Shown piece after piece: positions 17,578-27,430 of a stretch of 64,000 bases of DNA. The DNA lies in contig JASJDC010000003.1 of the NCBI GenBank assembly GCA_030065235.1, forward strand, positions 124,001-188,000, given 5' to 3'. Under the pieces are notes generated by a model. The model made no database searches. It saw nothing but the letters and a program-made list of their open reading frames with translations, and had not been told where the DNA came from. This DNA comes from Alphaproteobacteria bacterium (lineage in GTDB: Bacteria; Pseudomonadota; Alphaproteobacteria; UBA8366; Aestuariispiraceae). A program made the translations under genes and the position numbers. The stretch's first letter is position 1. Every line of letters begins with the position of its first letter.

Positions 17578-19407
17578 ATGGCGCCGCCGATCCTGCATTT
17601 GAAAGACATCCGTTTGTCCTTCGGCGGCGAACCGCTGTTGCAAGGCGCGGAATTGGCGGTCGGGGAGGGTGCGCGTATCTGTCTGGTCGGGCGAAACGGC
17701 TCAGGCAAATCCACTTTGTTGAAGATCGCCGCCGGGGTCTTGGCGCCCGATGACGGCGAGATTTTCCGCCAGCCGGGCAAGACCGTCGCCTATCTCGCCC
17801 AAGAGCCGGACCTATCGGCCTTCAAGACGACCCTGGAAGCGGCGGAGGCGGACCTGGTCGATCCAGGCGAAGCGTATCGCGCCCGCCAGCTTCTTGAAGA
17901 CTTGGGTCTCAATGGCGCGGAGGACCCGGCGACCTTGTCCGGCGGCGAGGCGCGGCGCTGCGCCTTGGCCCGTATCCTGGCGCCGCGGCCCGACATCCTG
18001 TTGCTCGACGAGCCGACCAACCATCTCGATCTCAGCGCCATCGAATGGCTGGAAGGGGAACTGAAATCCTTGCGCTCGGCGCTCGTTCTGGTCAGCCACG
18101 ACCGCCGCGTCCTTGAAACCCTCTCGACGGAGACGGTCTGGCTTTTCAATGGCGTCTCTCGGCGTTTGGCGCATGGGTTCAAATACTTCGAACCCTGGCG
18201 CGACAAGCTAGCGGAAGAGCAGGCGCAAGAGGAGAAGCGCCAAGACAAGCTGCTGCAGCGCGAGTTGCAATGGCTGGCCAAGGGCGTCACCGCACGCCGA
18301 AAACGCAATCAGGGCCGGTTGCGGGCGCTGAAGAAACTGCGCGCCGAACGGCGGGAGGCCTCGGGCCCCAGCGCGGCGCGGGCGATGACGGCGGCGGCGG
18401 GCGGCCAGTCCGGCAAACGGGTCCTGGAACTGACAGCGGCCGCGTTCGCCTATGATCCGAGCGCGCCGGTGGTCACCGACTTGTCTCTCCGCGTCTTGCG
18501 CGGCGACCGGTTGGGCGTGGTCGGACCGAACGGCGCCGGCAAGACGACCCTGCTGAAACTGCTGCTCGGCGATTTGCCGCCCATCGACGGGGCCGCGCAT
18601 CAGGGCGCGGGGCTGGCGGTCGCTCGGCTCGACCAGACGCGTGAAGCGCTGAAGCCTGATTGGACCCTGGCCGAGGCGCTGACCCAGGGAACCGGCGACA
18701 CAGTCGAGATCAACGGCCAGAAGCGCCATGTCATGGGCTATCTGCAGGATTTCCAGTTCACGCCGGCCCAGATCCGCACGCCGGTCGCGGCGCTGTCGGG
18801 CGGCGAGCGCGGGCGCCTGGCCTTGGCGCGCATCCTGTCGCTGCCGTCCAATCTGTTGGTGCTGGACGAGCCGACCAATGATCTCGATCTGGAGACGCTC
18901 GACCTGTTGCAGGAGATAATCGCTGACTATGCCGGGACGGTGATCCTCGTCAGTCACGACCGGGACTTCCTTGACCGCACCGTGACCTCGACCCTCGCTT
19001 CGGAAGGCGCCGGCCGCTGGATCGAGTATGCCGGCGGCTATTCGGACATGTTGGCGCAGCGAGCGGCGGGTGCAGCGGACGCCCTATCCACGCCCACCAA
19101 GACCAAGGCTGAAAAACCGAAAGCGTCAGGGACCGGCAATCAGAAACCGGCGCCCAAGAAACGACTATCGCCGAAGCAGCAGCACGCCCTGAAAATCCTT
19201 CCCGCCGAGATCGAGCGGCACTCAGCCCGGATCGAGAAGCTGGAGGCTGTCATCGCCGATCCCGACCTTTATCGCCGGGACCCCAGTCTGTTTCAGAAGA
19301 CCGCCAACGATCTGGATAGCGCCCGGGCGGCACTGGACGCGCTTGAGACCGAGTGGCTGGAGATTGAAATCCTGCAGGACGAAATCGCCGCCCAAGCAAA
19401 GGGCTGA
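17578..19407 (+). CDS. uup: ABC-F family ATPase Uup
   Basis: A 609-residue soluble protein with two ABC domains in tandem and no membrane segments. Walker A motifs are GRNGSGKST and GPNGAGKTT, signatures LSGGEARR and LSGGERGR, Walker B motifs ILLLDEPTNHLDLS and LLVLDEPTNDLDLE. The linker between domains is the basic, helical ABC-F arm. The C-terminus has a Lys/Pro-rich stretch and a coiled coil (EIERHSARIEKLEAVIADPD), the mark of Uup among ABC-F proteins. Uup acts on ribosomes or branched DNA. I chose the ATG at 17578 over an in-frame TTG at 17557. Confidence 0.92.
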   Translation: MAPPILHLKDIRLSFGGEPLLQGAELAVGEGARICLVGRNGSGKSTLLKIAAGVLAPDDGEIFRQPGKTVAYLAQEPDLSAFKTTLEAAEADLVDPGEAYRARQLLEDLGLNGAEDPATLSGGEARRCALARILAPRPDILLLDEPTNHLDLSAIEWLEGELKSLRSALVLVSHDRRVLETLSTETVWLFNGVSRRLAHGFKYFEPWRDKLAEEQAQEEKRQDKLLQRELQWLAKGVTARRKRNQGRLRALKKLRAERREASGPSAARAMTAAAGGQSGKRVLELTAAAFAYDPSAPVVTDLSLRVLRGDRLGVVGPNGAGKTTLLKLLLGDLPPIDGAAHQGAGLAVARLDQTREALKPDWTLAEALTQGTGDTVEINGQKRHVMGYLQDFQFTPAQIRTPVAALSGGERGRLALARILSLPSNLLVLDEPTNDLDLETLDLLQEIIADYAGTVILVSHDRDFLDRTVTSTLASEGAGRWIEYAGGYSDMLAQRAAGAADALSTPTKTKAEKPKASGTGNQKPAPKKRLSPKQQHALKILPAEIERHSARIEKLEAVIADPDLYRRDPSLFQKTANDLDSARAALDALETEWLEIEILQDEIAAQAKG

Positions 19408-19469
19408 GATTTCAAGCTTCTGATCCGCCGGATTGTGACCTGCGCCCGGCGCATGCTAGGCCAGACCCC

Positions 19470-21047
19470 ATGACGCGCGGATCCAACTTCTCGAAATCGC
19501 AGCAGGTGCGGAAACCGGCGCTGCGCACCTCCGACGGCGTGGTCGCGGCGCAGCATCGCAAGGCGGCTGAGGTCGGCGCGGCGGTCCTGGCCGATGGCGG
19601 GAACGCGGTCGATGCGGCGATCGCGACCTCTTTCGCGCTGGGCGCTGTCGAGCCGTGGATGAGCGGCGCGGGCGGCGGCGGTTATATGCTGATCCGCCGC
19701 CCGGACGAAGAGACGGCGACAGTTGTGGATTTCGGCATGCGGGCGCCCGGCGCGCTCAATCCGGCCGACTATCCGATCACCGGCGAGGGCGTCTCATCCG
19801 ATCTCTTTCCATGGCCGTCGGTCTTCGAGGATCGCAATGTGCTCGGTCCGACGGCGATCGCCGTTCCCGGCGTCATCGATGGCATGCGCGTCGCACTCGA
19901 GCAATTCGGCGGCGGCGCCTGGGACTGGGCGCGGCTGATTGAACCGGCGATCGCGCTGGCGGAGCAAGGCCTGACCGTCGATTGGCCGACGCAACTGATC
20001 ATCTCCGGCGCGGCCCGCGATCTGGCGCGCTATCCGAAATCGAAAGAAACCTTCCTGGAGCCCGACGGTCTGCCGAAATCGAGCGCCTGGACCGCTTTGG
20101 GACTTCAGACATGCGACATGAGCGCCCTGGCCGCGACCCTGCGCCGAATCGCCGAGGGCGGCCCGCGTGAATTCTATGAGGGGGCTCTGGCCGCCGATCT
20201 GACCCGCCAGATTCAGCAGGATGGCGGTTGCCTGTCAAAGGACGATCTATCCGCTTATCGGGCGCGCATTTACGATTGCGGCGTCATCGAGCATGAGCAG
20301 GGGCGTTTGTTCATGGCCCCGGAACTGACCGCCGGACCGACTCTTAAACGCGTCTTCGAGTTGTTGCAAAAGAACGACCTGGGTGACCGGTTCCTGGGCG
20401 GCGACGCCTATGTCGATTACGCCAATGCACTCTTCACCGCCTATGCGGAGCGCCTGGCCCGGATGGGCGATGTCGAAGGCCATCGCGGCAGCACCACCCA
20501 TTTCAATGTCGTCGACCGACAGGGGACGATGGTGGCGGTGACCCAAACGCTGCTCTCGATCTTCGGGTCGCGCTACATGACGCCGGAGTCGGGTCTGTTG
20601 ATGAATAACGGCGTGATGTGGTTCGACCCGGAGCCGGGCAAGCCGAATTCGCTCGCGCCCGGCAAGCGCTGCCTGTCGAACATGTGCCCGGTGCTCGGCG
20701 AGCGAGTCGACGGTTATCGGTTCGCGTTGGGCGCCTCGGGCGGGCGCAAAATCATGCCGGCGGTGGCGCAGCTGGCCTCCTTTATCTTGGATTTTGGGAT
20801 GGATATCGAGGCCGCCTTCCACACGCCGCGCATCGACGTCAGCGGCGGCGATACGGTGGTCGCCGACGACAAACTGCCGCCCAGCGTCCTCAACCCGCTC
20901 TCCGAGCGGTTCCGCTATGTGACCGCCCCGCGCACGGTCTATCCTTATAATTTCGGCTGTCCCAGCGCCGTCGCCCGCGCCAACCGGCAAAACCAAGGCG
21001 TGACCGAGATCATGTCCCCCTGGGGCGATTGCGCGGCGGGATCCTGA
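19470..21047 (+). CDS. ggt: Gamma-glutamyltransferase family Ntn-hydrolase
   Basis: A 525-residue member of the gamma-glutamyltranspeptidase family. The autoprocessing nucleophile is T342 in STTHFNVVD, so cleavage would give a large chain of about 341 and a small chain of about 184 residues. Other blocks are GGNAVDAAIAT, GAGGGGYML and FALGASGGRKIMPAV. No signal peptide is visible, unlike periplasmic glutathione-degrading enzymes, so a cytoplasmic enzyme or a different gamma-glutamyl or acylase substrate is possible. It is 62 bp downstream of uup and convergent with the LysE gene. Confidence 0.85.
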   Translation: MTRGSNFSKSQQVRKPALRTSDGVVAAQHRKAAEVGAAVLADGGNAVDAAIATSFALGAVEPWMSGAGGGGYMLIRRPDEETATVVDFGMRAPGALNPADYPITGEGVSSDLFPWPSVFEDRNVLGPTAIAVPGVIDGMRVALEQFGGGAWDWARLIEPAIALAEQGLTVDWPTQLIISGAARDLARYPKSKETFLEPDGLPKSSAWTALGLQTCDMSALAATLRRIAEGGPREFYEGALAADLTRQIQQDGGCLSKDDLSAYRARIYDCGVIEHEQGRLFMAPELTAGPTLKRVFELLQKNDLGDRFLGGDAYVDYANALFTAYAERLARMGDVEGHRGSTTHFNVVDRQGTMVAVTQTLLSIFGSRYMTPESGLLMNNGVMWFDPEPGKPNSLAPGKRCLSNMCPVLGERVDGYRFALGASGGRKIMPAVAQLASFILDFGMDIEAAFHTPRIDVSGGDTVVADDKLPPSVLNPLSERFRYVTAPRTVYPYNFGCPSAVARANRQNQGVTEIMSPWGDCAAGS

Positions 21048-21073
21048 TCTTTCGTTTTAGGTGGGCGCCGACT

Positions 21074-21700
21074 TCAGCGTTCTTGAAAAGCCAACCGAAT
21101 TCCGAGGGCGCAATAGAGGCCTCCGACGGCCTTACCCTGCCACTTGAGCACGACTGGGTTTCGACGCAGGAAATTCCCCAAGCTTCCCGCGCTTACGGTG
21201 AAGATGATGGTGCTGAAAAAACCGATCAGCGCAAACAGAATACCGAGGATTGTGAGCTGCATGACCACGGAGCCGTTCTCTGGTCGCACAAACTGGGGCA
21301 GAAACGCCAAGAAGAAGAGCGCGGTTTTCGGGTTTAAGACTTCCGCCAGCACCGCTTGCCGAAACGCCTGCGGCGCGGTGATGAGAGTCCGCCCTCCGCC
21401 AAGGTCGTTTGGCGCTTTTTCGAGGATCGCCCTGATCCCCAGATAGACGAGATAGGCGGCCCCGAGATATTTTACGATACTGAAAAGCACAGCAGAGGTC
21501 GCGATGATGGCCGAAATTCCAACGACCGCCAGGAATGTGTGAATAATGTCGCCTACGGTGATTCCCGCGCCGGTCGCGATCCCCACCCGCGTTCCTGACG
21601 TCGTAGCGCGGGCGACGGTGAGCAAAGTCGCCGGGCCAGGAATAAATACAAAACCCAACACGATCGCAATGTAAGTGATGAGTGTTGCTTGGTCGATCAT
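21074..21700 (-). CDS. LysE/RhtB family exporter
   Basis: A 208-residue inner-membrane protein with six hydrophobic segments, typical in length for the family that exports lysine, threonine or homoserine lactones. The family marks FIPGPATLLTVARATTSG near the N-terminus and LNPKTALFFLAFLPQF in the middle are both present. Substrate cannot be read. It is divergent from fadH, with 181 bp between starts. Confidence 0.85.
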   Translation of the reverse strand: MIDQATLITYIAIVLGFVFIPGPATLLTVARATTSGTRVGIATGAGITVGDIIHTFLAVVGISAIIATSAVLFSIVKYLGAAYLVYLGIRAILEKAPNDLGGGRTLITAPQAFRQAVLAEVLNPKTALFFLAFLPQFVRPENGSVVMQLTILGILFALIGFFSTIIFTVSAGSLGNFLRRNPVVLKWQGKAVGGLYCALGIRLAFQER

Positions 21701-21881
21701 CTACGCCCTCCTTGCGCCTCGCCGAAAATATAAGGGCACAGGTCCCATCACGACGCAATCGGTATCGTGGCTACGGTCGTTCTAGCTGTTGGCGCGGCCC
21801 ACACGCATCGCTGAATTGTCCGACGGCTGAATTATTGCTCTAACAGCATTGTGACGTCCGTTTTTAGAGTGGGAGCGCGCC

Positions 21882-23930
21882 GTGGCGACCGATCAATTCT
21901 ATTCCTCGTTGTTCACCCCTTTGGATATAGGGCCGTTCAGTCTGCCGAACCGGATCATTATGGGCTCGATGCATACCGGGCTGGAAGGGTCGGCGGCGGG
22001 GATGGCGCGTCTGGCGCGCTTCTATCGCGCGCGGGTCGAGGGCGGCGCCGGTCTCATCATCACCGGCGGCCATTCGGTCAATTTCGACGGCAATCTGGGC
22101 GAACTGCGCGAGGAGATGGCGAGCGAAGCGGACGCCGTTCTGCACCGTCCCGTGACGGCTGCGGTTCATGAGGCGGGCGGGCGCATCGCGCTGCAACTTC
22201 TGCATGCAGGGCGCTACAGCTATCACGATCATGCAGTCGCGCCCTCGGCCCTGCGGTCGCCGATCAACAAGGCGACGCCGCGCGCGCTGACCGAGGACGA
22301 CATTGCGCAGACGATCGAGGATTTCGCCAACGCCGCCGCCCTGGCTCAGGAAGCGGACTATGACGGTGTCGAGATCATGGGGTCGGAGGGCTATCTGATC
22401 AGCTCTTTTCTGGCCCCGCGCGCCAACCAGCGGGAGGACGATTGGGGTGGGTCGTTCGAGAATCGGATGCGGTTTCCGCTCGAGATCATACGGCGCTGTC
22501 GCGCCCGGACCGGCGCCGGTTTCCTGCTGATCTTCCGCCTCTCGGTGCTGGAGTTGGTCGAGGGCGGTATGAGTGGCGCAGAGGTGCTGACCCTGGCGCG
22601 GGCGGCGGAAGAAGCGGGCGCCGATATATTGAATTCCGGGATCGGCTGGCACGAGGCGCGCATCCCAACCATCGCCCAGCCGGTGCCGCCCGCCGCCTTC
22701 GTCTGGGCGACCGAGCGGGTGAAAGACGCCGTTTCGATCCCGATCGCGGCGGCGAATAAGATCCATACGCCGGCAGATGCCGAGGCCGTGATCGCCGAAG
22801 GCCGGGCTGATCTGGTCTCGATGGCGCGCCCCTTTCTCGCCGACCCCGACCTGCCGGCCAAGGCGAAACGGGGCGAGGCGGGCCGGATCAACATCTGCAT
22901 CTCCTGCAATCAGGCCTGCCTGGACCATTATTTCGAAGGCAAGTCGGTGAGCTGTCTGGTCAATCCCGCCGCCGCGCGGGAAGCGGAGTTCGACCTAATG
23001 CCTGCCCGGAGTCCGCTGCGACTTGCTGTCGTCGGCGGCGGCGTCGCCGGCATGAGCGCCGCCCTGACAGCCGCCCGCCGCGGCCATTTTGTCACCCTCT
23101 ATGAGGCGAGCGGCGCATTGGGTGGGCAATTCAAACTAGCCGCCGAAATTCCCGGAAAAGAGGTGTTCGAGAAGACCATCGGCTATTTCGCCGCCGAGAT
23201 GACGGCGGAGGACGTGACGGTCAAGACCGGGGCCTCGGTGACGACCGCATCGCTGGCGGCGGACGGCGCAGAAGCGGTGATCGTCGCGACCGGCGTCGTC
23301 CCGCGCCGGCCTGAGATTCCGGGTCTGGAGTCCCATCCTAATGTGCTGACCTACGCCGAGGCGCTGACGGCGCCGGAGCGGATCTTCGGCGATGTCCTGG
23401 TGCTGGGCGCCGGCGGGATCGGCCATGATGTTTGCCTGTTTTTGCTCAACCGCCAGCAGGCGCACCACCGGGATATCGCCGCCTTCAACCGGCATTGGGG
23501 CGTCGACCCGACCGGCGAGGCCTCGGGTGGGTTGGCGCCGGGCGCGGCGAAAGCGCGCCTGGAAGAGGCGCAGGGTCCGCGCATCACGATGATGAAACGC
23601 TCGCCCGGGCCGTTCGGCCGAAGCCTCGGCCGCACCACCGGCTGGGTCCATCGGCTGGAGATCCGCAAGGCCGGGATTGCGACCATCGCCGGTGCTGACT
23701 ACCGCTCGGTCGATACGCAGGGCTTGACCTATGATCATAGTGGCGAGGCGCGGACGCTGGCAGCCGACACGATCATCCTTTGCACAGGCCAAGTCGCCGT
23801 CGATGCTCTGGCCGTGGATTTGGCCGAGAGCGGCCTGCCGGTTCAAACGGTCGGCGGGGCTCGTCTCGCCGGCGAACTCGACGCCAAACGCGCGATCGAA
23901 GAGGGCATGCGCGCGGCGATGGCGATCTAG
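21882..23930 (+). CDS. fadH: 2,4-dienoyl-CoA reductase (NADPH), FadH type
   Basis: A 682-residue flavoprotein that reduces 2,4-dienoyl-CoA esters made from polyunsaturated fatty acids. The N-terminal TIM barrel binds FMN (NRIIMGSMHTGLE, GRYSYHDH, DGVEIMGSEGYLISSF). A [4Fe-4S] motif follows (CISCNQACLDHYF plus a later Cys in SCLVNP), then FAD/NADPH domains (AVVGGGVAGMSAA). It follows E. coli FadH over its whole length, which favours it over TMA dehydrogenase-type relatives. It starts at GTG with GGGAG 7 bp upstream. Its end overlaps the convergent oxidase by 4 bp. Confidence 0.9.
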   Translation: MATDQFYSSLFTPLDIGPFSLPNRIIMGSMHTGLEGSAAGMARLARFYRARVEGGAGLIITGGHSVNFDGNLGELREEMASEADAVLHRPVTAAVHEAGGRIALQLLHAGRYSYHDHAVAPSALRSPINKATPRALTEDDIAQTIEDFANAAALAQEADYDGVEIMGSEGYLISSFLAPRANQREDDWGGSFENRMRFPLEIIRRCRARTGAGFLLIFRLSVLELVEGGMSGAEVLTLARAAEEAGADILNSGIGWHEARIPTIAQPVPPAAFVWATERVKDAVSIPIAAANKIHTPADAEAVIAEGRADLVSMARPFLADPDLPAKAKRGEAGRINICISCNQACLDHYFEGKSVSCLVNPAAAREAEFDLMPARSPLRLAVVGGGVAGMSAALTAARRGHFVTLYEASGALGGQFKLAAEIPGKEVFEKTIGYFAAEMTAEDVTVKTGASVTTASLAADGAEAVIVATGVVPRRPEIPGLESHPNVLTYAEALTAPERIFGDVLVLGAGGIGHDVCLFLLNRQQAHHRDIAAFNRHWGVDPTGEASGGLAPGAAKARLEEAQGPRITMMKRSPGPFGRSLGRTTGWVHRLEIRKAGIATIAGADYRSVDTQGLTYDHSGEARTLAADTIILCTGQVAVDALAVDLAESGLPVQTVGGARLAGELDAKRAIEEGMRAAMAI

Positions 23931-25234
23931 CCCAGCACGGAAAAGCTGCTGTCTTTATTGATCGCTCGTTTGCGCGAGAAAAAGCCGACATTCAGCGGAC
24001 GGTCGATATAGGGCAGGTGGAAGACGAGCGGCGTCGCATCGTGATCGCCGCCATTTTCGCAATAATCAACCAAGGCGGTCATCATCTTCCCCGCGATCGG
24101 CGCGTTCTTGTATTGGTTGCCGCTTGAGCCGCAGGCCATGTAATAGCCCTTTAGCGAGGACGCGTCATAGATCGGGATCCAGTCGTCCGACACGTCATAG
24201 AGATCGACGACGCCTTTGGCCTGGCCGGGCACGCCGAGCGTCGGCACGCGTTGGGCGTAGCGCTGGGCCTGATGCGTCCATTGCTCTGTGAAGGACCGGT
24301 CGTAATCCTCATCATCCTCGACCCAGACTTTGGGGTCGCATTCCGGGTCTTCGCTGCCGACCAGGATGTTGCCGCCATGTTCGGGCCGGCAATAGCAGGC
24401 GATGTCGCTATCGGAGACGACAAACCCGTCCCTTTCGAAATTGAAACCGGGCGGCGAGGGGACATGCGTCACTTCCTGCTTCAGCGCGCGGGTGGAGATC
24501 GTCATCTCATCCAGAACGCCGGCCATGCCATTGATCTTGGCTGAGGCCGGGCCGGCGACATTCACCACGATCGGCGCGTGGATTTCGCGCCCGTCCTCGA
24601 GCGCGACGCCGGCGGCTGCGCCATTTTCCTGCAGGATCGCCGTCACCCGCGCGCCGTAACGCGCCCGGGCGCCATGGCGGATCGCCGCATCCATCAGGTT
24701 CTGCGCCGACAGCGCCGGGTCGGTGACATAGCCCGCCGTTGGGAAGAACACGCCCCCCGACACCGTCCCGCCGGTCGGTTCGCCGAAGCCGGTATCGTCC
24801 ATGCGTTTCGCCGGCCAATAGCGCTTCATCTCATAGACCGGCAGGCGCCGCATCACCGCCTCCGCGCTCCAAACCTCGTACGGAATGTGAAGCGCGTTAC
24901 AATGGGCCATGTGCGATTCCATCATCGCGTTCTGGTCGGTTCGCATCACCAGACAGCCGGTCTCGAGGAACTTCGCCAGTTCAGCGCTTGCCGGGGCCTC
25001 AAGATAGTCCGCCCAGTCGCGCCAATAGTGATAGCCCTCATAGGCGAACGCGGTGCCTTCCAGCGTCGAATAATGCACCCGAATGATCGCGCAGGACCCG
25101 CTGGTCGAACCATGTCCCGCCACTTTGTTGCGATCGAGCGTCAGGGTCTTGTAGCCCGCCTTGGCCATCTCATAGGCGGTCGCGGCTCCGATCACGCCCG
25201 CCCCGATGATGATTGCATCCGCCGTCTCGGCCAT
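23927..25234 (-). CDS. DAO-family FAD oxidoreductase (sarcosine/dimethylglycine oxidase type)
   Basis: A 435-residue flavoenzyme of the D-amino-acid oxidase superfamily. The FAD-binding site is at the very N-terminus (IIIGAGVIGAATAYEMAKAG), with VNVAGPAS and the C-terminal ACGSSGNQYKNAPIAGKMM typical of sarcosine or dimethylglycine oxidase relatives. It would oxidise a secondary or tertiary amine. I chose MAETADAI at 25234, which begins directly at the flavin fold; the frame is open for 22 further codons upstream without good start support. Confidence 0.82.
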   Translation of the reverse strand: MAETADAIIIGAGVIGAATAYEMAKAGYKTLTLDRNKVAGHGSTSGSCAIIRVHYSTLEGTAFAYEGYHYWRDWADYLEAPASAELAKFLETGCLVMRTDQNAMMESHMAHCNALHIPYEVWSAEAVMRRLPVYEMKRYWPAKRMDDTGFGEPTGGTVSGGVFFPTAGYVTDPALSAQNLMDAAIRHGARARYGARVTAILQENGAAAGVALEDGREIHAPIVVNVAGPASAKINGMAGVLDEMTISTRALKQEVTHVPSPPGFNFERDGFVVSDSDIACYCRPEHGGNILVGSEDPECDPKVWVEDDEDYDRSFTEQWTHQAQRYAQRVPTLGVPGQAKGVVDLYDVSDDWIPIYDASSLKGYYMACGSSGNQYKNAPIAGKMMTALVDYCENGGDHDATPLVFHLPYIDRPLNVGFFSRKRAINKDSSFSVLG

Positions 25235-25339
25235 CTCTTTGATCCTTATCTCCACCCGACACCCGACAGGGAGTTGGCCAGCGCCGCCCGGATCGATCAA
25301 GCCGTCAATGACGACGTTGCGCGGTTTCTTCGCAACTCC

Positions 25340-26191
25340 TCACCCCGGCGGCGGAGATATCTCGCGGACCGTACCGGAGACCTCTACCGATGCGCCCGGC
25401 GTGTCGGTGAGACGGACATTGATGATCGAGCGCACGCCCATATCCTCGCCCTGGATGATCCGAAACGCGCCGCCATGCGGCCAGGAGCGATCGCGCAGAT
25501 AACCTGCGAAAGCCGCAGCCGCAGCGCCGGTCGCTGGGTCTTCGAATACGCCGCCCGAGGCGAAAGCGTTGCGCACATCGAATTCTTGATCGCCTTTGAT
25601 ATGAACCAGCATGATCGTGATCAGGCCGTGACGGTTCATGATCTCTCGTCCTTTGGCAAGGTCGTAGGCCATAGTGCGCTGGCTTTCCCGGTCCCGCAGC
25701 GCCAGCATCAAATGGTCCGCCCCGGCGTGAATGCGTGCGGCTGGGAGACGCGGATCAAGGTCGGCTTCGGTCAAGCCAAACAGACGAAGCGCGTCCGCAC
25801 GTTCGCTCTCTTCCGCTGCGCGGCTGTGGGTCGGCGGCGAGGAAAGGGTGGCGTTCAGCGCGCCATTCTTCGTGGCGCCCTCGACCTGGATCGCGGCGGC
25901 GTTCAACTCTAAGCGGTAGGCGTTGGGACCAAAGCGTTTGGCGAGAACGGCGCCGAGCGCGATGGTCGCGTGACCGCAGAACGGCACCTCGGATTCCGGC
26001 GAGAAATAGCGAACGCGCCAAGCCCCGTCGCTGCTTCCCGACGGCCACGCAAAAGCTGTTTCCGAATAACCAATTTCGGCGGCGATCCGTTGCATGTCCA
26101 TCGGGTCCGGCGATGCCTGCAAGATAGCGACCCCGGCGGGATTGCCGCCACTCTCTCCATCGCTGAACGCGGCGACCCTGTTTATTTCCAT
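25340..26191 (-). CDS. PhzF-family isomerase
   Basis: A 283-residue protein of the PhzF/diaminopimelate-epimerase fold. Typical blocks are NPAGVAIL near the N-terminus, the catalytic Glu in EIGYSETAF, VPFCGHATIALG and DPATGAAAAAFAGYL. The start is MEINRVAAF at 26191, with GGAG about 8 bp upstream; the frame runs further but lacks a site. It is divergent from a LysR regulator, a frequent arrangement for regulator and target. Isomerase substrate unknown. Confidence 0.85.
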   Translation of the reverse strand: MEINRVAAFSDGESGGNPAGVAILQASPDPMDMQRIAAEIGYSETAFAWPSGSSDGAWRVRYFSPESEVPFCGHATIALGAVLAKRFGPNAYRLELNAAAIQVEGATKNGALNATLSSPPTHSRAAEESERADALRLFGLTEADLDPRLPAARIHAGADHLMLALRDRESQRTMAYDLAKGREIMNRHGLITIMLVHIKGDQEFDVRNAFASGGVFEDPATGAAAAAFAGYLRDRSWPHGGAFRIIQGEDMGVRSIINVRLTDTPGASVEVSGTVREISPPPG

Positions 26192-26425
26192 GAACTGTCT
26201 CCAAATTGCGCGACCGAGCGGCCCTACGTGTGCGTCGCCGTGGCCGATCTTTATAAGGACGCCCATAACGTCGGGGTTTGTGAGCGTGATTTCTAGACCC
26301 TTCGTTCGGTGAGCAACCGCTCAGGGCGTTGCCGCCACCCAAACTAGATTGGCGCGCGACGGAAATTATTGCTGTTTTGCCCAGAATGGCGCGGCCTAGT
26401 CCAGATTAATGTGCTAAACGAAAGA

Positions 26426-27346
26426 ATGGATCTTGCGACCCTTTCTCTCTTTGTCGATGTCGCGCGGCTCGGCGGATTTTCGGCGGCGGCCAAGGCGCGG
26501 TCGGTCGATCCGTCTTCGGTCTCCCGCGCAATCGCCGGATTGGAGGCGGATATCGGCTTCCGCCTGTTCCAGCGCACCACGCGGCGGCTCTCTCTGACCG
26601 AGGCCGGCGCTCACTATCTTGCTCGGATCGAGCCGCTTTTGTCGGAGCTGCGCCAAGCTCAGGACGCAGCCGCGAGTCTGACCGGCGCGCCCCGGGGCGT
26701 CTTGCGCCTGACCGCGTCGGTCGCCTTCGGCGTCACCTGTTTGACGCCGCTTCTGTCCCACTTTCGCGCCGCCTTTCCAGAGGTGCGGTTGGAATTGCTG
26801 CTGACCGATTCCGTCGTCGATCTGGTCGCCGAACGGGTCGATCTCGCCATTCGTCTCGGCCGGGCGCCGAGCGGCGACGTCGTCGCGGCGAAATGGTTCG
26901 AGACCCGCTATCGCGTGGTCGCCAGCCCGGACTGGGTCGCCGCGCATGGCGAGCCGGAATCGCCGGAGGTCCTGTCCGAGTTGGATTGCCTGAGATTCAA
27001 CCTGCCCGACTACAAGACCGAATGGCGGTTCGCGGATCGGTCCGGCGTAGTCCGGCGCGTGCCTGTCGATGGGTCGATCACCGCCTCGAACGCGCTGGCC
27101 GTGCGCGACGCTTGCCGCGAAGGCCTCGGCCCGGCCCTGCTCGCGGATTGGCTGATCGGTGCGGATATCGACCAAGGCCGGTTGACCCCGCTGCTGCCGG
27201 ACTGGCGCGCCTCGGCCAGCGAGGACGCCACCGCCGCCTGGTTCATCTACCCCTCCCGCGCATACCTCCCCGCCAAAGTCCGCGCCGCCATCGATTTCCT
27301 GCGCGCAACGCGGCTTCCGGGCGGGGTGGATAGTTCGCCCGTCTAG
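26426..27346 (+). CDS. LysR-family transcriptional regulator
   Basis: A 306-residue LysR regulator. The winged helix-turn-helix occupies residues 1-60 (FVDVARLGGFSAAAKA, SVSRAIAGLEADIGFRLFQR) and the substrate-binding domain the rest (GVLRLTASVAFGV, DLAIRLG). The ATG at 26426 gives the standard N-terminus. It diverges from the PhzF gene across 234 bp, so that gene is the likely target; no T-N11-A box stood out clearly. Confidence 0.88.
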   Translation: MDLATLSLFVDVARLGGFSAAAKARSVDPSSVSRAIAGLEADIGFRLFQRTTRRLSLTEAGAHYLARIEPLLSELRQAQDAAASLTGAPRGVLRLTASVAFGVTCLTPLLSHFRAAFPEVRLELLLTDSVVDLVAERVDLAIRLGRAPSGDVVAAKWFETRYRVVASPDWVAAHGEPESPEVLSELDCLRFNLPDYKTEWRFADRSGVVRRVPVDGSITASNALAVRDACREGLGPALLADWLIGADIDQGRLTPLLPDWRASASEDATAAWFIYPSRAYLPAKVRAAIDFLRATRLPGGVDSSPV

Positions 27347-27381
27347 GCAAGGGACAGCGGCGCCAAGGTACACAGCAAGAT

Positions 27382-27410
27382 TTGAGTTGTATTGCGTTTT
27401 GCATTACATT
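27382..27410 (+). promoter_or_regulatory. brnTA promoter with an overlapping inverted-repeat operator candidate
   Basis: TTGAGT (27382-27387) and TACATT (27405-27410) are separated by 17 bp, a good sigma-70 arrangement. An imperfect inverted repeat, TGTATTGC (27388-27395) and GCATTACA (27401-27408) with one mismatch and a 5-bp spacer, fills the promoter spacer and half of the -10. BrnA-type ribbon-helix-helix antitoxins repress their own promoters through such repeats, so this is a likely operator. The ATG of brnT follows 20 bp after the -10, with GGTGGAG as ribosome-binding site. Confidence 0.7.
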
Positions 27411-27430
27411 TGCGATTGGTGGAGATTCGT

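Noticed and set aside
17449-17643. N-terminal extension of the YcaQ-like gene
   Set aside because: It would overlap the divergent uup start, is Arg-rich without similarity, and the family length of 410 is already reached from 17448.
21864-22928. 354-codon open frame opposite fadH
   Set aside because: fadH is recognisable along its length; the antisense product has no motif.
26370-26390. Possible second copy of the tRNA-Phe 3' end (GCCCAGA)
   Set aside because: Only seven bases match, too short to be an attachment-site duplication.
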